Assembly (NCBI GenBank): GCA_050180895.1
Contig: JBFXDS010000017.1
Coordinates: 13,627-77,626, forward strand
Origin: JBGPEQ01 sp050180895
Lineage (GTDB): Bacteria; Pseudomonadota; Alphaproteobacteria; Dongiales; Dongiaceae
DNA length: 64,000 nucleotides
Direction of reading: 5' to 3'
The first letter of the stretch is position 1, and each line of letters starts with the position of its first letter. The position numbers were made by a program, and so were the translations under genes. Below the pieces are notes generated by a model. That model did not search any database. It was not told where the DNA came from and was given only the letters and a program-made list of their open reading frames with translations. Shown piece after piece: positions 24,823 to 33,904 of this stretch.

Positions 24823-26070
24823 GTGGGCGAGGAGGCAACACGACAGGCGCGCGCAACCGTGGACGCGGTCTACCGCGCAGACTCGCGCCGCGTCCTCGCC
24901 ACCCTCATCCGCCTGCTCGGCGATTTCAACCTCGCGGAGGAGGCGCTGCACGAAGCCTTCGCCGCCGCCGCGGAGCGCTGGCCGCGCGACGGCGTGCCGG
25001 CGAATCCGCGGGCTTGGCTGGTCTCGGCCGGCCGCTTCAAGGCGATCGACGTCATCCGCCGGCGCGCCCGCTTCGATGCCTCGCTGGCCGAGATCGCCGC
25101 GCAGATCGACGATGCCGCACCGGCGCCCAGGGCGGATGACGAGGAGTTGGAGGACGACCGGCTGCGGCTGATCTTCACCTGCTGCCATCCGAGCCTGTCG
25201 CCCGACGCGCAGGTGGCGATGACGCTGCGCGAGGTGTGCGGCCTGACCACCGAGGAAATCGGTCACGCCTTCCTCACGGCCGCGCCGACCGTTGCCCAGC
25301 GCATCGTGCGCGCCAAGGCGAAGATCCGCGACGCGAAAATTCCGTATCAGGTGCCGGCGCGCGACGAGCTGGCGGAGCGGCTCGACAGCGTGCTCCACAC
25401 CGTCTACCTGGTGTTCAACGAGGGATACTTCGCCTCGTCGGGCGCGTCGCTGACGCGGCACGACCTGTCGGGCGAGGCGATCCGCCTGGGGCGGCTGCTC
25501 GTCGAGCTGTTGCCGGAGCCCGAGGCGATCGGGCTCCTGGCGCTGATGCTGCTGCACGAATCGCGCCGCGCCGCGCGGACGACCGCGGACGGCGAGCTGG
25601 CGCTGCTGGACGAACAGGAGCGCGCGCTCTGGAACCGGGACCAGATCGCGGAAGGATCGGCGCTGGTGCAGCGCGCGCTGTCGTCCCGCCGCTTCGGCCC
25701 ATACACGCTGCAGGCGGCCATCGCGGCGGTCCACGCCGAGGCGCCCGATGCCGGTGCGACGGACTGGGCGCAGATCGTCGGTCTCTATGACGTGCTGGCG
25801 CGGGTGGATCCCTCGCCGGTGATCGCCTTGAACCGCGCCGCGGCGGTGGCGATGCGCGACGGTCCGGCGGCGGGTCTCGCCCTCATCGACGCCATCCTGG
25901 CGGGCGGCGACCTCGCGGACTACCGCCTGGCGCACGCGGCGCGGGCCGACCTGTGCCGTCGGCTGGGGCGGACGGCGGAGGCCCGGGCCGCCTACGAGCG
26001 CGCCCTCGCCCTTACGCGGCAGGAACCGGAGCGGCGCTTCCTCGCGCGGCGGCTGCGCGAACTGGAGTGA
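24823..26070 (+). CDS. ECF42-type RNA polymerase sigma factor with C-terminal extension
   Basis: A 415-residue sigma factor, more than twice the length of classic ECF factors. Region 2 reads RRVLATLIRLLGDFNLAEEALHE and region 4 covers VAMTLREVCGLTTEEIGHAF then TVAQRIVRAKAKIRD. The extension includes VYLVFNEGYFASSG, EAIRLGRLLVELLPE and repeated helical pairs towards the end (ADYRLAHAARADLCRRLGRT, ARAAYERAL), which look TPR-like. In the ECF42 group the extension controls activity and DGPF genes are the usual partners, which fits the four copies upstream. No anti-sigma factor is seen. The start is a GTG; the spacing from copy 4 is 15 bases. Confidence 0.9.
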   Translation: MGEEATRQARATVDAVYRADSRRVLATLIRLLGDFNLAEEALHEAFAAAAERWPRDGVPANPRAWLVSAGRFKAIDVIRRRARFDASLAEIAAQIDDAAPAPRADDEELEDDRLRLIFTCCHPSLSPDAQVAMTLREVCGLTTEEIGHAFLTAAPTVAQRIVRAKAKIRDAKIPYQVPARDELAERLDSVLHTVYLVFNEGYFASSGASLTRHDLSGEAIRLGRLLVELLPEPEAIGLLALMLLHESRRAARTTADGELALLDEQERALWNRDQIAEGSALVQRALSSRRFGPYTLQAAIAAVHAEAPDAGATDWAQIVGLYDVLARVDPSPVIALNRAAAVAMRDGPAAGLALIDAILAGGDLADYRLAHAARADLCRRLGRTAEARAAYERALALTRQEPERRFLARRLRELE

Positions 26071-26112
26071 CCGGCCGACCGGCCGCGATCCGGCAGGGGC
26101 GGAGGTGCCGCC

Positions 26113-26967
26113 TCAGCGCGGGCGGCTGGCAGAGCGCTTGGCGGGGTCGGTCGCGGCGTAGGCGTCGTCGCCGTCCTGCGGGCGGGCCGGAAGCTCCGAG
26201 CCCTGCGCCGTCACCAACTCGGCGAGCTTCGCGTTCCAACGCTCGTCCAGGCCGACGTCGCGGCCGCCCTCGACGACACGCAGGCGGGTGGCCATGCCGG
26301 CCAGCTCCTGCTGGTGCCGGCGCACCATCTGCGCCTCGCGATAGGCCCAGCGCTGCAGCTCCTGCGCCTGCCAGCGGGCCATGGCGCGGGCGAAGCGCGC
26401 CGCCGCGCCGGCGTCGCCGCCATGATCCGCCGCGCGGGTCAGGGCGCGGCTCGCCTCACGCACGTCCTGCGGCAGCTCGTCCTCGGAATCGACCAGCGGC
26501 AGGTAGCGGTCGGCGCGCGAGCGGTCGACCACGACCGGACGGCCGGCGATCGCCGGAAACATGGTCCGCCCTTGACCCGGGGCGGCGTCGGCACGGCGCG
26601 GCATCGAGGTCGAGACTTCCCCGTCGGGGGCGATGTGAATGTCGAAGCGGGCGATGGTCGAGGCGAAGCTGTCCCGTTCGGGATCGAGCGACACGACGCG
26701 GACATTGAGGACGATGGCCTGGGCGCCGTCGCCCGGGGCGATGATGTCGAGATGGTTGAACTCCGTCGCCGGCACCAGCCAGCTGCGATCGGCGTTGCCG
26801 TATCCGGCCGACAGATGCGACCCGGCCGGCATGTTGCCGATGACGATGAAGGCATCGTCGCCGACGCCCAGAGTCCTGAGCGACGGCTGCAGCTCCAGCC
26901 TGACGCGCCGCGCCGCGGCGCCCGTCCCATCGATCGTCATCCCGTGCTCCCAGCTCTCGATCGCCAC
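26113..26967 (-). CDS. Unrecognised protein with possible Ig-like/cadherin-like N-terminal module
   Basis: A 284-residue protein with no firm family. The N-terminal part (FIVIGNMPAGSHLSAGYGNA, then DRSWLVPATEFNHLDIIAPG) resembles single units of the beta-sandwich repeats in large secreted calcium-binding proteins (pattern LPAGxxLSAG...W.L.P..L..L...P). A segment of polar residues and then a long helical, Arg- and Gln-rich region (AARFARAMARWQAQELQRWA, YREAQMVRRHQQELAGMA) follow, perhaps a coiled coil. No signal peptide is seen. An internal ATG gives the start MTIDGTG at residue 10. An AT-rich stretch (27001-27070) lies upstream. Confidence 0.5.
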   Translation of the reverse strand: MAIESWEHGMTIDGTGAAARRVRLELQPSLRTLGVGDDAFIVIGNMPAGSHLSAGYGNADRSWLVPATEFNHLDIIAPGDGAQAIVLNVRVVSLDPERDSFASTIARFDIHIAPDGEVSTSMPRRADAAPGQGRTMFPAIAGRPVVVDRSRADRYLPLVDSEDELPQDVREASRALTRAADHGGDAGAAARFARAMARWQAQELQRWAYREAQMVRRHQQELAGMATRLRVVEGGRDVGLDERWNAKLAELVTAQGSELPARPQDGDDAYAATDPAKRSASRPR

Positions 26968-27177
26968 GCGCCGTAATGCGGCCTGATCCGGACAATGATC
27001 GATGCTTAAATACTTTTTAACTGCAGCGTTATTGTCTCGAATTCTATCAAAGTATCTATTAAACGCCGCTTAAGGTCACGGGAGAAAGACGTCGCCCTTC
27101 GCGGCAACGTGAGCGTTTACCTTAACGTTGTCTTTATGATGTCTTGCGGTGTGCCGCGCTCGGCCCCTGCGGGCCGC

Positions 27178-27543
27178 TCACGCCAGCGCGGCGCGGAGAT
27201 CGGCGAGGCGGACCGGCTTGGTCAGCGTGTCGACCATTTGCACGCCGCCCTCCGTCCCGAACAGCCCGGCCATGCGGGCATATTTCGGATTGTAGCCGGT
27301 GGTGAGGATGACCTTGGCCGTGGCTCCCTGGGCCGCCAGCCACTGCATGATCTCGATGCCGTCGACATCGGGCATGACGACATCGAGCACGATGTGGGTC
27401 GGGCCGAACTCCGCATAGACGCGGCGGAAATCGACCGAGCGCGTGCACACGCGCGCGACGAAGCCGAGGTCGGTCGCCGCCTTGCCGACGAAATCGGCGA
27501 AATCGGGCTCGTCGTCAACCACCAGCAGCCGTCGCTCGCTCAT
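27178..27543 (-). CDS. CheY-like single-domain response regulator
   Basis: A 121-residue receiver domain without an output module. The acidic pocket is VVDDEPDF (Asp10, Asp11), the phospho-acceptor is Asp54 in VLDVVMPD, the switch Thr is in VILTTGYN and the conserved Lys in LTKPV. Its ATG lies 28 bases inside the end of the multi-PAS kinase gene, on the same strand, which suggests that the kinase and its partner are translated together. The output is likely protein-protein contact. Confidence 0.93.
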   Translation of the reverse strand: MSERRLLVVDDEPDFADFVGKAATDLGFVARVCTRSVDFRRVYAEFGPTHIVLDVVMPDVDGIEIMQWLAAQGATAKVILTTGYNPKYARMAGLFGTEGGVQMVDTLTKPVRLADLRAALA

Positions 27544-30500
27544 CTGTCGCTCCTTTCATTCCGGCGCTCCCCATGGCGCGCGTGCGGTCGGCGTCGGCCA
27601 GCGCCGCGACGGACGACAGCGTCGCGCTTCGCGCCCGCGGCAGGAAGATGCGGACCGTCGTCCCGCGCCCGATCGCGCTGTCGATCTCGATATGGCCGCC
27701 GGACTGCTTGACGAAGCCATAGACCATGCTCAGCCCGAGCCCCGTGCCCTGGCCGACTCCCTTGGTGGTGAAGAACGGGTCGAAGGCGCGGGCCTTCACC
27801 GCCTCGCTCATGCCGACGCCGCTGTCCGACACGGCGATGCGGACATAGTCGCCCGACGTCAGACTCGCGGCATCCCGCCCGTCGTCCGGGCCGACGGTGA
27901 GATTGGCAGCTTCGATCACGAGCCGGCCCCCGACGGACATGGCGTCGCGTGCGTTGATGACGAGGTTCAGCAGTGAGGTCTCCAGCTGCGCCTGATCGAT
28001 CTCTGCCGGCCACAGCCCGTCGTCCAGCGCGAACGTCGCCGCGATCGTCGGGCCGAGCGGCCGCAGCAGGAGATCGCGCATGTTGCGGATCAGGTCGTCG
28101 ACCCGCGTCGTCTTCGGCGCCAGCGGCTGCCGGCGCGCATAGGCGAGCAGCCGATGCGTCAGGTCGGACCCGCGCAACGTCGAACGGAGCGCGGCCTCGA
28201 TCTTCTGCCGGGCGCCGGCATGGCCGGGCAGCTCTTCCGCCAGGAGCTCGAGGTTGCCCAGGATCACGGCCAGCAGATTGTTGAAATCATGGGCGATGCC
28301 GCCCGTGAGGTGGCCGATCGCCTCCATCTTCTGCGATTGCACGAGCTGCTCCTCGAGCGCGCGCTGGCCGGTGATGTCCTGCAGCGTCCCTTCCACCGCC
28401 ACCCGCCGGCCGTCGCCGTCGCGCACGACCTCGCCGATCTCGCGGACCCAGGCGATTGCGCCGTCAGGACGGGTCACGCGGTATTCGACGACGTACTGGT
28501 CGAGGTCGGCGCGCACGTCGTCATAGAGGCGCCGGACGCGTCCGACATCGTCCGCATACATCACCTCCCGGGCCTCGGCATCGTTCTTCGGCATGTCGCC
28601 GTCGGCGACGCCGAGGAGCGGGCCGGAGCCGGGCGACCATCGATATTCCTCAGGCGTCCCATCGGAGGCGAATTGCCAGCTCCAGTAGGCGAGGCGCGCC
28701 TGCTGTTGCGCCCGCCGCAGCCGCGCCTCGCCCTCGCGCAGCGCGCGCTCGGCCTGCTTCCGCTCGGTGATGTCCTGCGTGATGCCGGCGACCGATACGC
28801 GGCGTCCCGCGGCATCGCGCTCGACCGCGCCCGTTTCCTCGACCCAGATGATCTCTCCGTCCGGACGGACGATCCGGTATTCCGCCGTATAGCTGTCTCG
28901 TCCGGCCTGGACCGACTCGTAGACGCCATGCATGCGCTTGCGGTCGTCGGGATGGAGCCGCTCGTAGAAGGCAGCTTCGGTACCGGGCAATTCGGCATCC
29001 GGCATGCCCAGGATGAGCCCGGACCCGGGCGCCCACTGATACCTCTCCGCGTCCAGCTGCCAGTGCCAATAGGCCAGCTTCGCCTGCTGCTGCGCGCGGC
29101 GCAGGCGCGCCTCGCTGTCGCGCAGCGCCAATTCCGCGCGCTTGCGGTCGGCGATGTCTATGGCGATGCCGCCGATCGCGGTGATCGCGCCGGCGCCGTC
29201 GCGGATCGGGAACCTGACCTCGTAGGTCCATGGCAGGCGCTCCCGCTCCGGAAAATGGACCTCGCGGGTGACCGTCCCGCCGGTGGCCATGACTTCGGAT
29301 TCCATGGCGTCCAGGGCACGGGTCCCCTCCGAGGGGAAGATGTCCACGGCGCGGCGGCCGATCAGCTCCCGCGCCGGCCTCCCGTAGGCCGATTCGACCC
29401 AGCCGTTGAGCATGAGGAACCGCCGGTCCGTATCCTTCATGGCCATCGCCGCCGGCGCGTTGCGCATGAACGTCCGCAAGCGTTCCTCGCTCTCGCGCAG
29501 CGCCGTCTCGACGAACTTCTGCTTGGTGATGTCCTGGATCGTGCCGATGAGGCGATAGGGCTTGCCGAACGAATCCTGCTGCACCTTGGCGATGCCGCGG
29601 ATCCACGCCGTCGTTCCGTCCGGCCGGACGATCCGGTACTCGGTCTCGTAGAGACCCGGGCGCTCCACCGCCTTGTGGAGCAGCCGGGCTATGCGTTCGC
29701 GATCATCCGGATGGACGAGGGCGAGAACATCGGCGTTGCTGCCGAGGCGGTCCGGCGGGAGTCCGAAGACGTCGATCACATTCTCCGACCACGCGAGCCC
29801 GTCATGCGTTCCCAGCCTCTGATGCCAGGAGGCCAGACGCGCCAAGCGCTCGGCCTCGACGAGAAAGGCACGATAGTCGGCGAGTCCGCGGTTGGCCGTC
29901 GCCAGCTGCGGCACCTCCACCGTCGTGCGCAGAACGTACTGAACTGCGCCGCTCTCGTCCTTGATCGGCACCACGCTGGTGATCCAGGATTCCTCGCCCT
30001 GCTCGCCGGCATAGTGATCCTCGCGACCGACGATCGGGGTGCCGGTTTCGATGACGCGGCGGTGATCCTCGGCGGCGCTGTCGCGGTTGTACCGGCTCGG
30101 CCTCACCTCGGCGAGGCTGCGGCCGGCGACATCCGCTAGCCTGACGCCGTAGAGCGCTTCCAGGCGCTTGTTCATGAGCACGATGCGGCGGTCGCGGTCG
30201 GTGATGCCGACGGTCACCGGGATGTGGTCGAGGATGCTCTGCAGGATCGCCTGGTTCTCGCGCAGCCGTTGCTCGCGCTGCTTCAGCTCGTCGATCGGCG
30301 TGAAGATCGTCACCGTGCCGCCGTCCGAGGTCGGGCGATCGCTGAAGCGGTACCAATGTCCGCAGATGTTGCGCTCGAAGAGGCCGTGCGGATCGCGATG
30401 CTGCGCCAGCCGCTCGGCGACCCACGCCTCTTCATGTCCGACGGCGCTCGGCACACGGCCGGCCATGACGTGGTTGCGCAGCATGTCCTCGAACCGCGTG

Positions 30501-30940
30501 CCCGGCGCCGGCGCGTGGGACTCCGAGGCGTAAAGCTGGCGATAGCGACGGTTGCAGATCACGAGCCGATCGTCGGAATCGTAGAGCGCGAACCCGTCTG
30601 CCAACCCCTCGATGCCGTCCACGAGCTGCTGACGGGCGCGCTTCAGCTCGTCCTTCGTGAGGCGCAGCGCGCTGTTGCTGGTGGCGAGCGAGGCCTGCGC
30701 CCCCCGCAGATCCGCGTTGGCCGCCGTCAGCGCTGCGCGCGTGCGCCGCAGAACCATGAGCTGGCGGACCGCCCATGTTCCGAGGATAAGCACAGCGCCC
30801 AGCTGCGTGGCATAGGCAAGCAGCAGCCCGGCGGAACGGATTTCCGCCAGGACGACGACGGACGCGGCGAGATAGACCGCGAGCGCGCCGCAACCGGCCA
30901 CGGACAGGAAGCGCCGTCGCCAGCCAGACATCATCTCCAT
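27515..30940 (-). CDS. Multi-PAS membrane sensor histidine kinase
   Basis: About 1141 residues from the ATG at 30940. Two hydrophobic helices near the N-terminus (FLSVAGCGALAVYLAASVVV, then GLLLAYATQLGAVLILGTWA) anchor it in the inner membrane with almost no periplasmic loop, so sensing is intracellular. Six PAS/PAC units follow; the last three are PAS_3-type with the repeated linkers EARLRRAQQQA. The HisKA box IAHDFNNLLAVILGN is near residue 885, then the N box LNLVINARDAM and G boxes (SDSGVGMS, GQGTGLGLSMVYGFV). Kinases with HDFNN usually carry a fused receiver; here the receiver is a separate overlapping gene. The start could lie at a nearby ATG. Confidence 0.9.
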   Translation of the reverse strand: MEMMSGWRRRFLSVAGCGALAVYLAASVVVLAEIRSAGLLLAYATQLGAVLILGTWAVRQLMVLRRTRAALTAANADLRGAQASLATSNSALRLTKDELKRARQQLVDGIEGLADGFALYDSDDRLVICNRRYRQLYASESHAPAPGTRFEDMLRNHVMAGRVPSAVGHEEAWVAERLAQHRDPHGLFERNICGHWYRFSDRPTSDGGTVTIFTPIDELKQREQRLRENQAILQSILDHIPVTVGITDRDRRIVLMNKRLEALYGVRLADVAGRSLAEVRPSRYNRDSAAEDHRRVIETGTPIVGREDHYAGEQGEESWITSVVPIKDESGAVQYVLRTTVEVPQLATANRGLADYRAFLVEAERLARLASWHQRLGTHDGLAWSENVIDVFGLPPDRLGSNADVLALVHPDDRERIARLLHKAVERPGLYETEYRIVRPDGTTAWIRGIAKVQQDSFGKPYRLIGTIQDITKQKFVETALRESEERLRTFMRNAPAAMAMKDTDRRFLMLNGWVESAYGRPARELIGRRAVDIFPSEGTRALDAMESEVMATGGTVTREVHFPERERLPWTYEVRFPIRDGAGAITAIGGIAIDIADRKRAELALRDSEARLRRAQQQAKLAYWHWQLDAERYQWAPGSGLILGMPDAELPGTEAAFYERLHPDDRKRMHGVYESVQAGRDSYTAEYRIVRPDGEIIWVEETGAVERDAAGRRVSVAGITQDITERKQAERALREGEARLRRAQQQARLAYWSWQFASDGTPEEYRWSPGSGPLLGVADGDMPKNDAEAREVMYADDVGRVRRLYDDVRADLDQYVVEYRVTRPDGAIAWVREIGEVVRDGDGRRVAVEGTLQDITGQRALEEQLVQSQKMEAIGHLTGGIAHDFNNLLAVILGNLELLAEELPGHAGARQKIEAALRSTLRGSDLTHRLLAYARRQPLAPKTTRVDDLIRNMRDLLLRPLGPTIAATFALDDGLWPAEIDQAQLETSLLNLVINARDAMSVGGRLVIEAANLTVGPDDGRDAASLTSGDYVRIAVSDSGVGMSEAVKARAFDPFFTTKGVGQGTGLGLSMVYGFVKQSGGHIEIDSAIGRGTTVRIFLPRARSATLSSVAALADADRTRAMGSAGMKGATDERATAAGG

Positions 30941-31136
30941 GGCGCGGTCCCGGCCTCCGCCACCGCGGGATGCCGGTCCTTCGTCGGACGTGTGGCCACT
31001 GCCGTTCACTGCCGATGCGCCGGCAGTTCCATAGCGACGGCAAACCAACCCGGCCGAACGCATTCAGCCCGGGCCGCCGTCGGATTGCGTGCGGACAGTG
31101 ATTAGCGCTGATCGCCGTTACGGAATGGTTAACGGC

Positions 31137-32072
31137 TCAAAAAGCCACTTGGTCGCCGCCCTTGAGGTCGAGCATTTCGCGCGCCTCCTTCGGCGTCGCC
31201 ACCTCCAAAGACAACGCCTCCAGGATGGTGCGGATGCGCGTCACCTGCTCGGCGTTGCTCTTGGCCAGCTGGCCCTTGCCGACATAGATCGAGTCCTCGA
31301 GCCCGACGCGGACGTTGCCGCCCATGATGGCGGCCATGCTGACGAAGGACAGCTGGTGGCGGCCGGCGGCCAGCACCGACCAGTGATACTGGTCGCCGAA
31401 CAGCTTGTCGGCGATGCGCTTCATGTGCGCGACATTCTCGGGATCGGCGCCGATGCCACCGAGGATGCCGAAGATGGTCTGCACGAACAGCGGCGGCTTC
31501 ACGATTCCGCGGTCGAGGAAGTGGGCGAGGGTATAGAGATGGCCGACATCGTAGCACTCGAACTCGAAGCGGGTGCCGCAGCCCTCGCCCAGTTCCTTCA
31601 TCAGGAATTCGATATCCTTGAAGGTGTTGCGGAAGATGAAGTCGCGCGAGCCCTCGAGATGCTTCGGCTCCCACGCGTACTTCCACTCCTTGTAGCGGTC
31701 GAGCATGGGGAAGAGGCCGAAATTCATCGAGCCCATGTTGCAGGTCGCCATCTCCGGCTTCGCCGCGACGGCGCCGGCCATGCGCTCCTGCAGGGTCATG
31801 CCGTGGCCGCCGCCGGTGGTGATGTTGAGCACGGCGTCGCTGCTCTGCTTGATGCGCGGCAGGAACTGCATGAAGACCTGAGGATCGGGCGTCGGCTTTC
31901 CGTCCTTGGGATCGCGCGCATGCAGATGGATGATGGCGGCGCCGGCCTCCGCCGCGTCGATCGCGGCGCGCGCGATCTCCTCCGGCGTCACCGGCAGGTA
32001 GGGCGTCATCGTCGGCGTGTGGATCGAGCCGGTGACGGCGCAGGTGATGATGACTTTGCGGGCGGCGGCCAT
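31137..32072 (-). CDS. BKACE-family (DUF849) beta-keto acid cleavage enzyme
   Basis: A 311-residue TIM-barrel enzyme of the 3-keto-5-aminohexanoate cleavage family. These enzymes take a beta-keto acid and acetyl-CoA and give acetoacetate and a new CoA ester. Marks are KVIITCAVTGSIHTPTMTPY at the N-terminus, the zinc-binding AAIIHLHARDP, NITTGGG and FEFECYDVGHL with the catalytic Glu/Asp region, and GGIGADPENVAHM. The ATG follows GGGGAGAATGCG. Substrates of the family vary (carnitine, lysine and others), and the neighbours do not help to choose. Confidence 0.92.
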   Translation of the reverse strand: MAAARKVIITCAVTGSIHTPTMTPYLPVTPEEIARAAIDAAEAGAAIIHLHARDPKDGKPTPDPQVFMQFLPRIKQSSDAVLNITTGGGHGMTLQERMAGAVAAKPEMATCNMGSMNFGLFPMLDRYKEWKYAWEPKHLEGSRDFIFRNTFKDIEFLMKELGEGCGTRFEFECYDVGHLYTLAHFLDRGIVKPPLFVQTIFGILGGIGADPENVAHMKRIADKLFGDQYHWSVLAAGRHQLSFVSMAAIMGGNVRVGLEDSIYVGKGQLAKSNAEQVTRIRTILEALSLEVATPKEAREMLDLKGGDQVAF

Positions 32073-32144
32073 CGCATTCTCCCCGGAAAACGTGGACGAT
32101 GGCGCAGTTTGCATCGCCGGACAAGCGGCCGGCGGCGGCAAAGG

Positions 32145-33008
32145 CTAGCGGTTCTTGTTGCGGGCCGTTGCCGGCGGGGGCGATGCCGCATCGGCCGACG
32201 CGGCGACCTCCCGCGTCGGCGTGAATCCCGAGCGGTTCGTCGATCCGGCCGCCGGCTCGACCGACACCGCGGCCTGCTCGACCGCGGTCAGCGCCGTCGT
32301 CTTCTTCGGCTGCCGCATGGCGCGCGACTTGGCCAGCAGTTCGTCGGTGGCCGCCATGCGCTCGGCCACGTCCGCCGCCAGGATGCGTCGCTCCTCCTTG
32401 GTCAAGGGCACGATCGGGCCGACGCTGCTGATCACCTTGCCGAAGGCGTTGACGGTCAGGCGCCCTGCATAGGCGCGGCCGAGAGACGGCGTGCGCGAAT
32501 GGTAGTAGCGCGCGGAAGTTGCCCAGTCCTTCGTTTCGTCGTGCAGCCAGGTCAGGAACTTCGCGGCATAGGCGACGTTGGTGGCGGGATCGAAGGCCGC
32601 GTCGAGCGAGGCGAAGGCCTGCGGATGATAGTAAAGGTTCACCTGCATGCAACCGACGTCGATGACGCTCACGCCCTGTGCCTGCAGCTCCTGCACGAAG
32701 GCGACGGCCTCTTCCTTCGAGTCGAAATAGTGTCCCTCTCCCTGCGCGTTGACGGTCCACGGCCAGGCGCCGCGGCGGCCGTCGACGGTCCGGCCCGATT
32801 CGGCGAAGCCGATGGATTTCAGCAACCCCTCGGGGATCTTGTGCGTCTTCTCCGCGCCGTCGATATGGGCGAGGCAGGCGCCGACATCGTCCGCCGCCTC
32901 CGCTGTCCCTGCGGCCGCCAAGCCGGCGGACATCGCTACGGCCAGCATGACCGCCGCCGTCCTGCCCGCGCCTGTCCGACGGGCGCCTCTCGTCTCGGTC
33001 CGAATCAT
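32145..33008 (-). CDS. Periplasmic lytic transglycosylase-like protein
   Basis: A 287-residue protein with a signal peptide (residues 1-39, AAVMLAVAMSAGLAAAGTAEA). The SLT-type domain is in the middle: KTHKIPEGLLKSIGFAESGR with the catalytic Glu, GCMQVNLYYHPQAFASLDAA, and AKFLTWLHDETKDWATSARY then YHSRTPSLGRAYAGRL. It cuts peptidoglycan glycan strands in the periplasm. The last 80 residues are low-complexity and rich in Ala, Ser and Thr. It lies upstream of the BKACE gene on the same strand, with no obvious functional link. Confidence 0.85.
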   Translation of the reverse strand: MIRTETRGARRTGAGRTAAVMLAVAMSAGLAAAGTAEAADDVGACLAHIDGAEKTHKIPEGLLKSIGFAESGRTVDGRRGAWPWTVNAQGEGHYFDSKEEAVAFVQELQAQGVSVIDVGCMQVNLYYHPQAFASLDAAFDPATNVAYAAKFLTWLHDETKDWATSARYYHSRTPSLGRAYAGRLTVNAFGKVISSVGPIVPLTKEERRILAADVAERMAATDELLAKSRAMRQPKKTTALTAVEQAAVSVEPAAGSTNRSGFTPTREVAASADAASPPPATARNKNR

Positions 33009-33252
33009 GCTTTACTGGGCTCCGACGCTGTTGTGCTTGTTGCGCTCAAGGAGCAGGCGACGGATGCCGCCACTTCCACCCGCAAGGGACCATACACGAA
33101 TCCGCCGGTGGCGTCGAGGGAACAGCACGGGACAAACAAGGATTCGCGCGCGTGGTTAACGCAGGCACCCCCCTTCCGCCGCGCCTTGCGCGGGGTTCGG
33201 ACGTTACTTCGGGCATAGCGACTAACCCGATCGCGCCGCGCGGGTTCCCGGC

Positions 33253-33825
33253 TTGACCGTCACCCGACTCCCGCCGCGGGTCGTCGCGCTGCTCGGCCTC
33301 GGGATCGTCGCCGCGACCGCCGCCATCCTGTACGCGATGGGCCAGCCGCCGATCTGCCGCTGCGGCAGCGTGGAACTCTGGCACGGCGACGTGCTGAGCG
33401 CCGAGAACTCGCAGCATCTCGCCGACTGGTATTCGCCCTCGCACCTCATCCACGGGTTGCTGTTCTACGCGCTGATGTGGCTGACGGCGCGGCGCTGGAC
33501 CTTGGGCCCGCGTGCCGTCGCCGCCCTGCTGATCGAGAGTGCGTGGGAGATTCTCGAGAACTCGCCGATGGTCATCGACCGCTACCGTGCGGCCACCATC
33601 TCGCTCGGCTACAGCGGCGACAGCGTCGTGAACTCGGTCAGCGACCTCGGCTTCATGTTGCTCGGCTTTTGGCTGGCGGCGCGCCTGCCGGTCGCCGTCT
33701 CCGTGATCCTCGCGATCCTGCTGGAGCTCGCCGTGGGCTACGCCATCCGCGACAACCTCACCCTCAACATCATCATGCTGCTCTACCCGATCGACGCGAT
33801 CAGGACCTGGCAGTCCGGCGGGTGA
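33253..33825 (+). CDS. DUF2585 (UPF0314) membrane protein
   Basis: A 190-residue inner-membrane protein found mostly in alphaproteobacteria. Features are CRCGSVELWHGDVLSAENSQ, HLADWYSPSHLIHGLLFYA, ESAWEILENSPMVIDRYR, SLGYSGDSVVNSVSDLGFM and DNLTLNIIMLLYPIDAI. Five or six helices are visible. The start is TTG, about 240 bases downstream of the divergent transglycosylase. Its role is unknown. Confidence 0.9.
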   Translation: MTVTRLPPRVVALLGLGIVAATAAILYAMGQPPICRCGSVELWHGDVLSAENSQHLADWYSPSHLIHGLLFYALMWLTARRWTLGPRAVAALLIESAWEILENSPMVIDRYRAATISLGYSGDSVVNSVSDLGFMLLGFWLAARLPVAVSVILAILLELAVGYAIRDNLTLNIIMLLYPIDAIRTWQSGG

Positions 33826-33904
33826 CCTCGCGCGGGTCTTCGCGCCACATGACAGCCGTCGATTTATCGGTCATCGTCGCGGCAGCAACGTCGGGAACCA
33901 CGCC

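Noticed and set aside
28154..30139. Long plus-strand frame opposite the multi-PAS kinase
   Set aside because: It mirrors the kinase; the kinase shows clear PAS, HisKA and ATPase motifs, the shadow shows none.
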